Notes: generated from the sequence alone by a model not told the origin. A stretch of 64,000 nucleotides of DNA from Brevipalpus yothersi (GCA_003956705.1 QZCP01000113.1:185732-249731), one strand, 5' to 3'. Counted from the first letter of the stretch, positions 12,631 to 25,505 are shown. Numbers and translations: made by a program.

Positions 12631-13525
12631 ATCAGCATCTGATGAACATCTCATGTGTACATGTCATCGATCCGACCTCCAACAAGGCTTACCTGTTATT
12701 TACCGTTATACATAAGCTCATACGAAACATTGCCAACAGCCTCGACCACATTTTGGTTAAATACATATCATTGAACTCAAAAATCGAACTTGGAAATCAC
12801 GAATTTCCAAGTTGATGATGATCCGAAGAAAAATAATATGATGATGATATAAGATATTGATCACTTTGATGGTCTCATCTTGATGGTTACATGTGTGTGT
12901 TTGAGTCAGTGTCACCGTTATGAGTAACAGTAGCTTATAGATGATCTTACCATCATGAAATGTTATCAAGCTTACCTTGAATATTTCCTACTTTCTTTTT
13001 ACTTTCTTTTTTGATACTAAAGAAAACAGTCCAGGTTCAGCCTTTAGGGCTCAAAAGCATTGAGGAAATTAATGAGTAATGACATATGCATTCCATTTTT
13101 TTCGCGGGTCCATCTTGTTTTTCTCTTTCTTGGCGCCTCCATAGACCTCCAAATTTTTTCCTTCTTAATACACCAACACTAAAGCATTCCTCAACGACAA
13201 CGATAAAAGTTCCAAAAGATGGCTTAGAATCTTAGTGATGTACCGTTAACGGATTGCCAAATAGCTTGGAGCAAGAAAAGGCTGATTTTCAATAAGAAGA
13301 AGAAAAAAGAAGAAAAAGAAGAAGTGAACCAAAAAGATAGGAAATTTTCTGGATGGATGATGATAAAGATGATAAACAAAGTAATGAACGTTCGTGGTTT
13401 GTGCACATATTCAATTTTGATAGCAAAAATTTATCAAATTTATTTTCACTCATTGCTTGAATGTTTTTTCTTATTTCGGTTATCTGCATATCATGCTGAT
13501 GAGTTTCGATTTTGACTGAAGCTTG

Positions 13526-13530
<5 letters not shown>

Positions 13531-13579
<49 letters not shown>
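13531..13579. repeat. (CT)n microsatellite
   Basis: About 24 units, intergenic, about 670 bases before the protease start. Confidence 0.95.
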
Positions 13580-13582
<3 letters not shown>

Positions 13583-14249
13583 TGGAACGCTATCGGAATT
13601 GCACCTAATAATCACGTAAGAAAGAGAGAAAGAAAGAGCGAAGAGGGAGAGAGAAAGGTAAAGCTGGTCAGCTGATTAAGATTGTAAAATTCAGGTAAAC
13701 TTTGAATTCAAATGAGTTTACGTGTCCATCAAATTATGATCGTCCATCATTTTGATGGAGATTATGTTAAATCATTGTACAGTTTATTCCTTTAGACTTA
13801 TCTGATCTGTAAACACGCCGATTGCCATTAAATGAAGAACCATCAGAAATGAACGTACCACTTGAGTGCTCAAAGTGTGTTATTATTGTCGAAAATGCTT
13901 TCCTGGAAACTTTGTCCACTGTTAAAAGTAGTTGCACCAATACTTCACCGGAAAAATTCCAAAAATGCATCTCAAATAGCTACTTTTCATCGATATTTTC
14001 AAAATTTCAAAATTTCAGAAATGCCATGTGATATTGCTACTCTGCCTGCCAACCGGAGCTGTCGAGAGATGATCAATTGGCCAGCTGCTAATTATTATCA
14101 TTCGTACACTGAGTGAATTAGCATGACACATCTAATGAAAAAATTAACTTGATCGTCTTATTTTGATGCAACTTCCATAGCTGAGCATCCCATCAAATTT
14201 CTTGGAAATATTCAATAATAGCAGCTCCTTTACACTCGCAGTGATCGGA

Positions 14250-15629
14250 ATGTATCATTTTCTTATAATTACTCTCCTTTCCATCATAGCACCAATTCTG
14301 GTTTCTGCTGAATGTGGTAAGATAACGGTTTATTAAATACGATGATTAATTACATCAATAAGATCTCAACTAATTCAATTATTAATTACACTCACAGAAT
14401 GTGGTCTAGAACGCTTGACCAGTCGAGTGTATCAAGGTGAAGATGCCAGCAACAAGTATCCATGGCTATCATTCCTTCAGTAAGTTTATATAAATAAATA
14501 AATAAAAATGTAAACGACAACAATTACAATTGATTAACTTCTCTCTTTTCCCATTGTTCAATAGAATTAACAAAAAACTTGGTGTTGCCATGTGTGGAGG
14601 AAGTTTAATTGATGATCGACACATTGTGACTGCTGCTCACTGTGTTCATGATGTCTATAATGATAATAGAATAGTTATGCCAAAAAATGTTCATGTATAT
14701 TTAGGAATCAATTCTATCCAAAAATCGGATCGTCCTCAGTTTTTGGAAGTTTATCGTATAATTGTAGACGAAAAATATCAGCCCAATGATCAATTACATC
14801 GTGGTGATTTTGCCATCCTGGAACTCATAACACCAATAACTTTTGACAGTAAAATTTCTCCAATTTGCTTGCCCAAATCAACTAAGCGACCATTCAGCGA
14901 AATAAGTGAGTATTCTGGAAAACAATTTTCGAAAGAAAATTGATTAATTACTGATGTTAAAAACTTGTGGCAAAAAATATTTGCTCAAGTAGCGATATCA
15001 GTATAAATAATCGAAATATTCTAAACTGTGGATGCATTGAGCAAAAGCTTGAATACATTACTATGGACAATTTTATAATAATTTTGATTATTTTTTCAAA
15101 ACATTCAAGAATATCCACCACTATCACCATATCAGAATGAAAGGCTGGTGGTTGCCGGATGGGGCGATACTGGTGCTGAGGACACTTTGGTACCTCTGGA
15201 TGCTGAACTAGATTACATATCAAGTGAGTAGAACAAAATAGAATAATTTAGATGATTTAGATTATGCTCTGATCATTTCGTTCAACTGAAACAATGAATT
15301 CAGATTCTGTGTGCACAAAAGCTTACAAGGAGGCTGAAAAACAGAGAGGAGGATTCTCTGTGATAAAATCTTGGTTTCTATCCGATATATCGGACGATCA
15401 GATTTGCGCTAAAAATTTGCAAACTTTTGCTGATGCTTGTACCGGTGATTCTGGTGGACCATTGATGTACAAACATTCGAATGGCCGATGGTATCTTGTG
15501 GGAGTTGTATCCTATGGCTGGGGTGATTGTGGGGTAAACAAGATCATGCCTGGCATTTATTCCAGTGTTGCCTATCGTTTTAAAATGCTACGAAAATATG
15601 CTCCCCAATCTTGTTATCTTGACTATTGA
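14250..15629 (+). CDS. Trypsin-like serine protease, S1A family (5 exons, complete)
   Basis: Secreted endopeptidase of the chymotrypsin clan. Exons: 14250-14316, 14398-14479, 14565-14905, 15110-15223 and 15304-15629, with consistent phases, 309 aa. A signal peptide (MYHFLIITLLSIIAPILVSA) is followed by a short propeptide and the activation site R-VYQG, a variant of the usual R-IVGG. The catalytic triad is complete: His75 in TAAHC, Asp131 in GDFAIL and Ser251 in GDSGGP. Asp245, six residues before the Ser, equals chymotrypsin Asp189 and predicts cleavage after Arg/Lys. SYGWG and PGIY are the usual C-terminal landmarks. No clip domain is present. It sits 3' to 3' with the laminin-like gene. Mite allergen groups 3, 6 and 9 are in this family, but the exact group cannot be assigned. 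Confidence 0.9.
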
Positions 15630-15762
15630 TTGTAGCTTATCATATTTTGAGAGTGGCAAAGTACACTTGGTCTCCTTTACACACTGTTAATAATTTTTTT
15701 CATGATAGCTTCCATGAAACACTTCATAATGGAGAAAAAAATGAAGAATTTCCAAGAAAAAG

Positions 15763-15766
<4 letters not shown>

Positions 15767-15801
<35 letters not shown>
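15767..15801. repeat. (CT)n microsatellite
   Basis: About 17 units, 140 bases after the protease stop, possibly within its 3' UTR. Confidence 0.95.
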
Positions 15802-15811
<10 letters not shown>

Positions 15812-16380
15812 GATAGACAATTCGAGCCCAGAAATAGGGTCAAGGACTGTGAAAAAAGTAAATACATGTAACATCTACACATTCTTTTGCGACATGATCA
15901 GAAATTACTTCATGTGATTGAAACATCATGGTCAATACCAGTGAAAATGAACTGATGTTTTGTCATATGCTATAAAAAGCAGGCCAGTCAGTTTCGAGAA
16001 AAGATTGCATTCATTGAAACTATCAACCTCTTCGATTCGAGAAGAGAGAGAGAGAAAGGATAACTTTCATCACTGATTCTCACAGAATCGGAATTTGCGG
16101 TTATGTTGGAGCCAATAATAGTCTCATTTTGATGGTAAAATAAACGAACCGACATCGTGTTTATCCAACTGAACGCAAAATTCACTCTCCTCACTGACTT
16201 GAGATGAATCTATCAGCTTTCGGATGGAGATGATGTTTTCTTTTCTCAATTTAGAAATGATTCAAATTTTAGAAAGATTTCCACAAGAACTTCTTTTTCG
16301 GAAGGCCAACAACCTGTGGGCTAAACAGTGAAGGAAAGTTAGTTGATCTCAGTTGTGAAAATCAAACACATCTCAAAGCT

Positions 16381-16386
16381 TTTATT
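16381..16386 (-). terminator. Candidate polyadenylation signal of the laminin-like gene
   Basis: AATAAA on the minus strand, about 290 bases after the stop codon of the last exon. It is placed by position only. Confidence 0.35.
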
Positions 16387-16672
16387 CACAAATTTTTCCA
16401 TGTGTATCCATCAGGGTAGCATTGAAATAGATACTCAATAGAAATATCAAATACATATATACATTGTATCATTGTATTTAGAAATTATTTCATACCGCAG
16501 ATACACGGGGCAATGCTGAAATCAAATTTTGGAACGATCAAAAAATTATCTCCAAGAATTGCGTCTGATAATTGTGAGCACAATTAATTGGAAGAAAATA
16601 AATCAAACCCAGCAATTGGATGCTGAATAGATTGTAATAATGTTTCCTAAAAATTCCAAAGCAGCTTACCAA

Positions 16673-19600
16673 TTAAAAATTATAGCCATCATCAATTAAA
16701 TATGATGCGGTAACGTTGTATTCGCTTGGATTTTGAGCTTTCTGATAAGTTTCACTTGCCATAAATTTTTGATCAAATCCTCGACAACCAGCGGCCACTC
16801 CATAGAATCGGCCATTGAGCAGATCAAGTGTTGTTGTATCTATCTGGACATCGGACATACAGCCTTTGAATGATACAGCAGGAAGCTCTGGCCACTGTCC
16901 ACTGTGGGTGTCCAGTGGAACTCCACCAAAGTATACTGTGGAACATATGTTGAGACCGGAAGTCGCTATTTCTGTGTCAATGGATCCCTCCTCTTGACCG
17001 TTAATCTTGAGTACCACTTTTCTTTCAAACATTTCCGCACTTATTTCAACTCGCTGACCATCGTTCAATTTTCTTCTTGTACACACACTATGCCTTGGAT
17101 TGCGACCAAATCGTAAATGAAGATACACTTTACCCTGATCCATGGAAATTGATATAAAATCACCATTCTTATGATTGTTACACAATGATAGTAGACTGTA
17201 AGCTTGGAAAGTTCGAATTGAAAATGTCAACACATTACTGTCTTCACCACGGAATGATGGTGTATTTTGTTCGGAAAATGATGATTTTCCATCAAAATAA
17301 AATGAATTCATCGAATCTTCCGGTCCTTCAAAACAACCCTGGCAGCCAGTGTTATTTCGAAAATTCCAAAGATTTATGATCTCATCATCAAAATAGACAT
17401 CTGTTATGCATCCAGCGAAGTAAGATCCATTTGAATGGGTCACTTTGTGGCCAAACGGAAAGCCTCCAATGAACACTTGGTCTTGTGGACTCAAAGTGAG
17501 CTCAAACGAATTGCCGGGCGAAGAAGATGAAACTTGCAGGAAACTGCTTGCATTTCCAACTTGACCCACACTGAGAATAGCTTTTGGACCTTCACGTTGC
17601 ACATCAATTCTGTACCACTTTTCCTCAGTTTTTGAGGGCACAATTGATGGTAAAAGTTTATGTGGATGCTGGATGATTCCTGGTCCACCTCCTAGATTCC
17701 AGCTGAAGCGGACTTGCTGGTCTACAATGTCCAAAGCCAAATAGTCACCGGTTTTGTTTCCAGCGATATAGAATAGAGATGAATTTTTGATAGCGATTGT
17801 CTCATTTGGTGGACTGTATGTCAGTGAAATGGAATTATTGTAGCTGGAACTTTTCGAGACCATGAAAGAGCGGGAACAGAAATTCGATCCATCAGATTTC
17901 AGAGAAAATCGGAATTCAGAAGCTTTTTGACGAGCTCGAGCGATTTTTCGGCGAATCGAGTTTAGACCACTTTGTATTCTCATCACTTTCTGATAGAACT
18001 TTTCTGTCTTTTCAGATACTATTTGCACCGTTTTCTCGGCTTGAGAAACCTTCATTTGACTCTTTTCCAGACTTTTAAAGCAACCTAAAATGAATTCATC
18101 AACATGAGATTGTGAGGATTTCATTCATCATCCAAAATCGTTTTATTGTGAAATTTTTCAATACCACATGAACTTATTCTTCCATCGACAATTTGTCGCT
18201 ATTTTCTATGTTTGAGACTCAATAACTCTACCTCTAGAAATTAATCTAGGATGGAAAGGGATCGAATGAATAGCTTAAAAATTATTTGGAACTATTGCAA
18301 GGGGACAAATTGGCTTTTTTCAGAAAAACAATCGAGAAGTGAAGGTTCATCAATCTACTCACTCTGTAACGATTGAGGAATCCAGGTTGAATTTTGTCGA
18401 TGAGCTTCTATTTGAGTTCTAAAAGAATTCGATTTAGACTTGATTCGTTCCACTTTCGATTCAACTTTCACACATCCATCCTTGATTCTATTCGTGAAGT
18501 CCATTATCTGGGTGCCACGTTGTCTTGTGATATTCGAATTTTTCATGTACACATGCATTCTCATGTTGATTTTATTGAAAGCTTTCCTGAAATTATCTGT
18601 CTTAACTCTGACTTTGTGGAATTTATGTTCCAGTTTCTTAACTCTGTGAGTAACCATCTCTTGAATTGAGGGTAAATTTCGCATCAGTTCAATGATTTGC
18701 TTATCAATCAAGCTGATGTCGATGTTCATTATGTTTCTGATGCTATCCAAATATTTTTCAGCGTCCCTCACTTTATTCTCGATATCTTGCTGCGTGCTTG
18801 CAACTCTCGATAATATCTCTAGAATTGATTTATATGGCTCAGGTTTTTCTAGGAGATACTTAAGAGCATGAGTTTTATCGTTGAAAATGCGATCAGCTTG
18901 AGAAACTTTTTGAGAGTATCTTTGGACATGCTGTTCACACTCGTGAACCTTTTGCTTCAATTTGTTTGAGTCTTTGAATTGAGAATTTAGTGCATCGAAC
19001 AATAATTGATAATAATCAGGCAATCGAAGCAGCAGTTGATGAGCATTACTGGATGTTTCACCAATTATGGCAAGAATGTTCCGAACAAAACTATGTCCCA
19101 TTGAAGTTTGATTTTTGAGAATGTCTAAATTTTTTCTCTCTCCTTCACATCTCGCAATATTTTGAATGATCACTTCTTTTTGATTATACAAATTAGAGGT
19201 TAGATTTTTTGCCACTATAGCCTGATATATACTTTCATCTGCTTTAATTTCAGCATCTTCAATGCTATATTGAAGATGGGCTAGTCGTTTTACGAGAGAC
19301 CTCAGGAAAAGCAGCTTAGATGTTAGAGATCTTAGTTGATCGATAAAATTTGAAATGATTCTCTTCTCGTTAGATATTCGATGCTTTGCGAGATCTATTT
19401 CAGAACCTATTCTTCTGATGGCAGCAACCTTTTGTTCAGATTCTCTGATCTCCTGCTCTCCAATGGACTTATGCTGGATAAATTTCAGCTGATTTACTAT
19501 AAAATCTGATTCATTTCTCAGTGATTCAATTCTTCGAGAATACTCCAAAGCATCAGAAACATTACAGTATATTGGCCATCGTGACTCTATACTTTTCGCT

Positions 19601-21342
19601 TTCTCAATCCTTTGCCGAAAATATTCAAGAATATTCGTATCTTCTTTCCGATACTCACTTATCAACTGTTCTAAGTTGATTAATCTTGTCATGATTTTAT
19701 CACATTTTTCAATTATGAATCTCAAATCGAATGGATCCTTGAGGTAAATTAGTGAATTCACATCTTCTTTCAACTTCACAATACATGGATCTTCATCACA
19801 TAATGGGCTCAAAGTTGTTGTCGGTATGGTAAAAGTAGGGGCCATAGTAGTGGTAATGGTGGTGGACATGGTAGTAGTGGTACTTATCGGTGGAGTTGTT
19901 GGTGGATCTTCAAGACATTGAGGTGGAAGAGCTCCATTAACGCACACATCACACTTTGGTCCCATGAGATGTGGTGGACATCGTTCACATATGAAATCAC
20001 CATCAGGGGCTGTATGGCAAGGTGTATAGTCAAAATAATCATCCACGGTGGGACAATCACATGGCCTACAATCGTTTTCGGTGCCTCTAGTTGCGAATCC
20101 ATAGAAGCCAGGTTTACACTCACCACAATGTGGTCCCCATGTATTGTGTTGACAATCACATTCACCGGAACGAATGTCACAAGAAACAGAATGATTATTA
20201 CACTGACACTTGACACAAGATGAACCAGTACCATATTGATAATCTTTGGCTCTCCAATGTCCAGGAGGACATGGTTCGGGTTCTGTGCGACATGATGGTG
20301 GCTTGAAATTTTTCGGATATACACACTCTTCTCGAACTACACTCGATGGATCACTTGTATCTGATGGCCAATCGGCAATCATCATGTCCACTTTCTTAAG
20401 AATGCAAGATATTTGGGCAGTATGAAATTTAGCACGAATCATTAACACTTTCAGGTCACCTAAAACAGAGGCCATTTCTGCTTTCGAAGCTTGCAGATAA
20501 ACTGTGGAGCGAGAAGAGAAATTTCCAGAAGTTTGATTGATTATCGGATTAACTATGAACCAGCCATCATTTCTCAAGTGCACTTTGTAATTGATTTTCA
20601 TTCTCTGTGATTTCCATTGCAAATTTTTCCATTTATAACCAATCTTCAAATTTTTTGGCCCACCTTGCATGATAATATCAAAATCATGTGCTAACGTTAT
20701 TCCTGAACTATCGCCACGAGATTTTTCAGCTTCAAATGATATTATCATCACACTATCGAGTGCATCCAGTTTACAGCCTAAATATTTTGGTGGAGCAAGC
20801 CAAAAGTACATTCCATCCGGTGCATCATCACTGGCTATGGATGGAAATCCATTTTCAGTTTGTGGCTGAACTGAATGGCTATTCAGGTCAGTTGTGATCA
20901 GCCATCCTTCACTTTCAACCACTGGCACCGTTCTCCATCTTACTCCACGGCAGTGTTTGGTTTGATTGAAGCAAAAGCATTCTCGGCATCCATATGGATC
21001 CTCGGAAAATAGATCAAAATAGCCGAATTTACATCGATCACATAGTTCTCCTTCAACATTAAGTTTACACAAACATGGACGATTACAATTGGTTATATTA
21101 CTTATGCCAGCATGGTGACACTCACAACTTGGCTGGACACCCTTCCAAGGTATAAATTCTTGATACGATGTGTTATCAATTGAATTTTCATCATCATTTG
21201 GCGACTGTACACTTAAACATAGATGTCCAAATGAGATGAGGAGAAAAAATTTGAACCATCTCGCTAGCGATGGAAAACACGGGACAGAATTTAGTTGAGA
21301 TGATAATGATGAAGTAGATGAAATATATGCAAACTTGATCAT
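16673..21342 (-). CDS. Short laminin alpha-like chain: LE, L4, LE, Thr-rich hinge, coiled coil, two LG (2 exons)
   Basis: Basement-membrane type protein, 1463 aa. Exons on the minus strand: 21342-18363 and 18084-16673, with donor A|GTGAGT and acceptor TTTTAG|GT, phase 1. The N-terminus has a hydrophobic signal (FFLLISFGHLCLSV, about residues 32-45), and an in-frame TGA lies shortly upstream, so no LN domain precedes it. Order: a Cys-rich LE module (about 72-124), an L4 (laminin IV A) domain (about 130-330), further LE modules (about 345-475), a Thr/Pro hinge (about 483-515), a long coiled-coil region (about 525-1055, through the exon junction), and LG domains at about 1060-1242 and 1255-1428. 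Laminin alpha chains normally carry five LG domains. Here the frame stops 35 residues after the second, and no further LG coding was seen downstream. A donor-like TTG|GTAAGC sits just past the stop. It could be a derived short alpha chain or a laminin-like paralogue. Confidence 0.87.
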
Positions 21343-22074
21343 AACTTTTGTGTATCAGATCTTATTGAAGAACTCACTTGCTGTCGAAATTGGCAGAATT
21401 CCGATAGTTTTAATGGTAGATGATTTTTTCAAATAGCTTTGGAATGAATTTTTGAACTTTGAGACCTGAGATTCGTGTTCTCTTGAGAAATCTTCCACTA
21501 GCAGTTATTCAAATTTCACTGAAAAATCTTAGAATCTTAGAGTCTGTGGAATAGATGTAAATTATACCGGTAAACACACACAATTAGGACACAATTAGCT
21601 GACGGGGCAAGTAATAGCTGCCTTGGATAAATAACGTTTATTTTTCGTTGAACTGATGAGTTGAAGCAACTGAATAACACTTTTCTTAGCTAATTTTCTA
21701 GACAAAATACGAAAACTTTAGCCAAATGAAAACACTTGCTCACCAAAAAGTCTGTGGAAACTCTCACTTTGCAAACTCTTTCGCCGTTCAACTGTAAAAC
21801 ACTTTATAACCAAAAAGTTTCGCTACATTTCAGGCTTCAAGAACGTTGAATGAAACATAACAGAGAGACTCAGAAGAGGCAAATTTTCCACATTTCCTGA
21901 CTCTCACAATTAACAAATTGCTCGAGAACATCATTTCATCCATCTGATTGAGCTTACATGGTGTTCAAAATCAATCATCTGTTGGCGAAGATTCCCAGAA
22001 AAGTTTCTTCTCACCACTGATAAGTATTCACCAGAAATGAGGAAGACTCACTCTTTGGTGTGAGAAAGGATTTT

Positions 22075-22134
<60 letters not shown>

Positions 22135-24374
22135 AAGCAAAACTTTATCTCTGTTTGCTTGTGTTGGTCCTACTGTCGATCGGAAGTTCGCTTACAAAGC
22201 TTGTAAAGTTTCCGCTAGTTTCCAAATTAGTCTATTGCTTCCGAGTTTTGAAGTTCCGTGGAGTGAATTTCGATAACCTCAATCAAATTTTGATCTTGGG
22301 AGCAGTCGTTTTATTGGTTACTATAATGAAATTTTTAAGAATGGCATGGGATGAGAGAAAATTCATAGCTTTTTGAAATTTTGTAGAAATTTACCTGCCA
22401 TTTAAAATTGAAAACTGGCTTGAAGGTTCTCAGCATTTCGTGGTCTTGTTTCTCTATCAAAATTCCATTCTAATCTTGCTCTTTTTAAGAGCGAGTCTGT
22501 TGGGGTTTCAATCATTAATTGAACCTTTTTCTTGTCAGCAAGACTTCGATCGAAATTAGTGCACAAATTCTTGGAAAATTCTTCCATCTCATCAGTGATT
22601 CCATCATCATTCTCGGCCGACTTCTTTCGTCATTTCTACTCTCAGATAGACAATTTTTGACTTTAAATTGAATGGTTAATTGATTAGTTTTGTTTTCTAG
22701 AAGTCAGCCATACTCTTTACGGCTATTGAGAGCCCTATTACACACTCTTGCTTGGAAGACCCATCTTTCAATAATCCAATTCAGTTACAAAACGAAAACA
22801 AAGTGTTACATTCTCTAACAATAGCAAGTGGACCAAAAACCAGAAGAGAACATTTTAGCTGACTCATGATATTGATTTGGAATGAAAACTTTTATCGATT
22901 CTTTCTGAATTGATAATCTCTTATCACTGGAAACAATAAACTGAAGCACCACAGAGTATTTTTTTAGCTTTAATTTCTTATTCACAATTTCTATCCAAGA
23001 AGGTCAATGAGAGAAAATAGATTACCCAACAAAAATAATGTTCAAAAATTATTGGAAAAATATAAAAACATGACAGGCTCATATGGGCAATTTTATTCAA
23101 TGTAATGATATAAATCAGGAAAGTACAAAAAGTAGAAGCCAAGATAGTGGCGGGAAATATGGGACATCAAGCTCGATACATTATCATGAGCAGTGCTTCT
23201 TCAAAAGCAGGTCCCTGTTGACTCTGTATCCCAGTATTCTGGTAGAGCTGATGATGGGTTTAGTATAAGAGGAATTGTGAATGTACCTAATCAGGCACCT
23301 TTAGTTATGTATTCAGAGAACACCTTTGTTGAACAACCTGGTCTCGGGCACCAATTTATCAATCACAATTTCCTTGAATATTGATCATAATGACCACTTT
23401 CAGTTGTAGGATGATCGAAAAACACGTGGTGTTAGCAAAGTGACGAGGAGGCATTGTCCATAGGCATCTTTTGATTTGAATTGTCCTTATATCAGATCTT
23501 TCCAACTACTCTTCGACACTAGAGCACTTGAATATCCAAACAGTAGTTGGAATAATTGAATTTAATCCCTATAATCACCTTAATCATTTCAATAATAATA
23601 GGGCAGCCATCTGGGTAATCTGTTGTGGTAGCAAATCCAAAGCGAAAAACCATCATCATTGAGTGATACAAACGAAGAAATTTTTTAATTTTGAGAGCAT
23701 TTCCTAACCTTCCAAGTGAAGTACACAAGTGGCACAATTCTTTGATGATGATTACAAATAAATTGATTTTAAATGCGTGGAATTTAAAAAATTTTGAGGA
23801 TAAAACCTGAGATATGTAAGCAGAATAGCTCAAGTGCACATTATTCCTTGGTTCCTTTTATCACAAAGGTAAATGATTTTTGAGCTGATTTGGTGATGGC
23901 TGAAGGCATAATTTTCGAAGTATGAAACCTGGACAATTAGACTAGCAACTAGAGAGATAAATTCACATTCTTATCAACTCGTTCATGACCGACTCTGTCG
24001 TTCTTTGCAAGTTCGAATTAAATTTCTACTGTTAGTACATTTTTGGCACTTTTTGTCGTTTTTACATCTGAATTAGCACATGGTAAAGGCAGTGTTGTGT
24101 TATCCAGATTTTAGGATTAATTTTGCAGGAAAGTATGGAGGATACAAGTTTTCGTAGACTTGAATTGTGATTGCAGTTGATTTCGTACCACAAGAAATTT
24201 AAATAAATCAGATAAAAAATATACCGGTCTGGGAAGAAAAGTTGGAAAACGGAGGTGAAATTTGGCATGAGAGGGACAAACCAATATAGCAAATTAAAAT
24301 GACTTTCGTTGATTAAGAATTCAGAGAATGTGTGTATTTCCATGCCTAGATCGAAATCTGATGAAAGTTATAAT
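21343..24374. other. Intergenic region between laminin-like and fucosyltransferase genes
   Basis: 5' flank of the laminin-like gene and 3' flank of the fucosyltransferase. One CT array. A short coding-like stretch at 23211-23384 (plus) follows an AG acceptor-like site but matches nothing I know. Confidence 0.5.
22077..22133. repeat. (CT)n microsatellite
   Basis: About 28 pure units, about 735 bases upstream of the laminin-like start codon. Confidence 0.95.
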
Positions 24375-25505
24375 TCATTGCCTCCGAGATTTAGGAACAA
24401 TATCATACCAACTCCTACATTTGGCCTGAGTCCGCCACCAATCAACAAATCCTCCAGATGAATGTTGACATTTGAAATTAGGATTAGCTAATATATCACA
24501 AATTCTACACCATTGATCACCGCAACTCTTTGTACTTCGGAATTCGGGGTTTGATTTCCATGCAAAATAAGAATTGTATCTTTTCTCATCATGAGATAGA
24601 TTCCACAAAAATTCAGCCAAACTTTTGGGTGAATCAAAATCGGCTATATTTATGTACGAATTGGTTGGTAAAACTTGTGAATAATTTGCACCACCCATCA
24701 CAACAGGTACAATGTTCTGTTGCAATTTAGCGACCACTTTTTCGGTAAAATAATCTTTACACACAGAATTTTCGAAAGCCAAATAAAATAGATAATTTTC
24801 ACCAATAAACTGATGACATGGAACCATCTTATTATCACAATTTTCACCACACTTACCATACACATCGACGGGCATGTATTGTTTCAATTGTTGGACATAT
24901 TCTTCTCGCTTACTTATCACATCACAATCACTGGCTAGCCATGCGGCAAGACGCTTATTGCCTATGGGTACATGACTATTATGATAATCAGATGGTATCA
25001 AATCATATTTGCATCCATAAGGCATTGGAAAATCAGAATCTTGCCTGTATGTTGCAGAACAATCAAAGTATGGCGAAATTCTGGATAAGAGAAAGTAGCG
25101 ATTTGTGTATGGCGGTGGTTCCATGAGAAGGAATATCCATTTTTGATTGGTATACTTGATTGGTAGATCTCGAGCACCCACATCTCTCCAATGGAAAACG
25201 ACTCCACTTGCATGTGGTAAATATGATCGATCTCGTGTGATAAGGCATGAACATGCATTCCGATAGCCAGTCAGATGGCCATTCCATTCTTTGGAACCAA
25301 AAAATGGTGTCCAAAGGAGTATTATTTTGGGCTGATGTTTGAGGTATACAACAGGCTGTTGACTCAGCTGGACTCGAGTGAAAATCATTGTATTATCATC
25401 AAGAAAATAGAGTCCCGTTAGAATGACAATACTGATCAATAGTATGATTGCGCATTTCCGCTTGTTTTTGCGTAACTTGTGAAGATAGCCCATGAAAATA
25501 GACAT
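24375..25505 (-). CDS. Alpha-1,3-fucosyltransferase, GT10 family (intronless, complete)
   Basis: Golgi type II membrane enzyme that transfers fucose from GDP-fucose to N-glycans or glycolipids. It is 376 aa in one exon from ATG to stop. A short basic cytoplasmic tail is followed by one membrane segment (about residues 19-35), a short stem and the catalytic domain. Family landmarks are the acceptor-side FDCSATYRQDSDFPMPYG block and the GDP-fucose-binding GT10 signature FYLAFENSVCKDYFTEK followed by VVPVVMGG. Two N-glycosylation sequons (NYS, NLS) and a Cys-rich C-terminus (CGDQWCRIC) are present. Length and order are normal for the family. Whether it makes core alpha-1,3 or antenna (Lewis-type) linkages cannot be decided. 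Absence of introns is unlike most neighbours and may reflect retroposition, although no poly(A) tail trace was checked. Confidence 0.9.
   Translation of the reverse strand: MSIFMGYLHKLRKNKRKCAIILLISIVILTGLYFLDDNTMIFTRVQLSQQPVVYLKHQPKIILLWTPFFGSKEWNGHLTGYRNACSCLITRDRSYLPHASGVVFHWRDVGARDLPIKYTNQKWIFLLMEPPPYTNRYFLLSRISPYFDCSATYRQDSDFPMPYGCKYDLIPSDYHNSHVPIGNKRLAAWLASDCDVISKREEYVQQLKQYMPVDVYGKCGENCDNKMVPCHQFIGENYLFYLAFENSVCKDYFTEKVVAKLQQNIVPVVMGGANYSQVLPTNSYINIADFDSPKSLAEFLWNLSHDEKRYNSYFAWKSNPEFRSTKSCGDQWCRICDILANPNFKCQHSSGGFVDWWRTQAKCRSWYDIVPKSRRQ

Larger units (their letters stand above)
12298..14249. other. Divergent intergenic region between chitin-binding and protease genes
   Basis: Shared 5' flank of two divergently transcribed genes, with two CT arrays. 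Frames here are repeat-driven. No further gene seen. Confidence 0.6.
15630..16672. other. Convergent intergenic region between protease and laminin-like genes
   Basis: Must hold both 3' UTRs. It has one CT array and a minus-strand AATAAA at 16386. No LG-like coding is seen, which matters for the short laminin chain. Confidence 0.6.

Noticed and set aside
19884..20324. 146-codon minus-strand frame
   Set aside because: It lies in another frame of the laminin-like exon. The main frame carries the LE cysteines.
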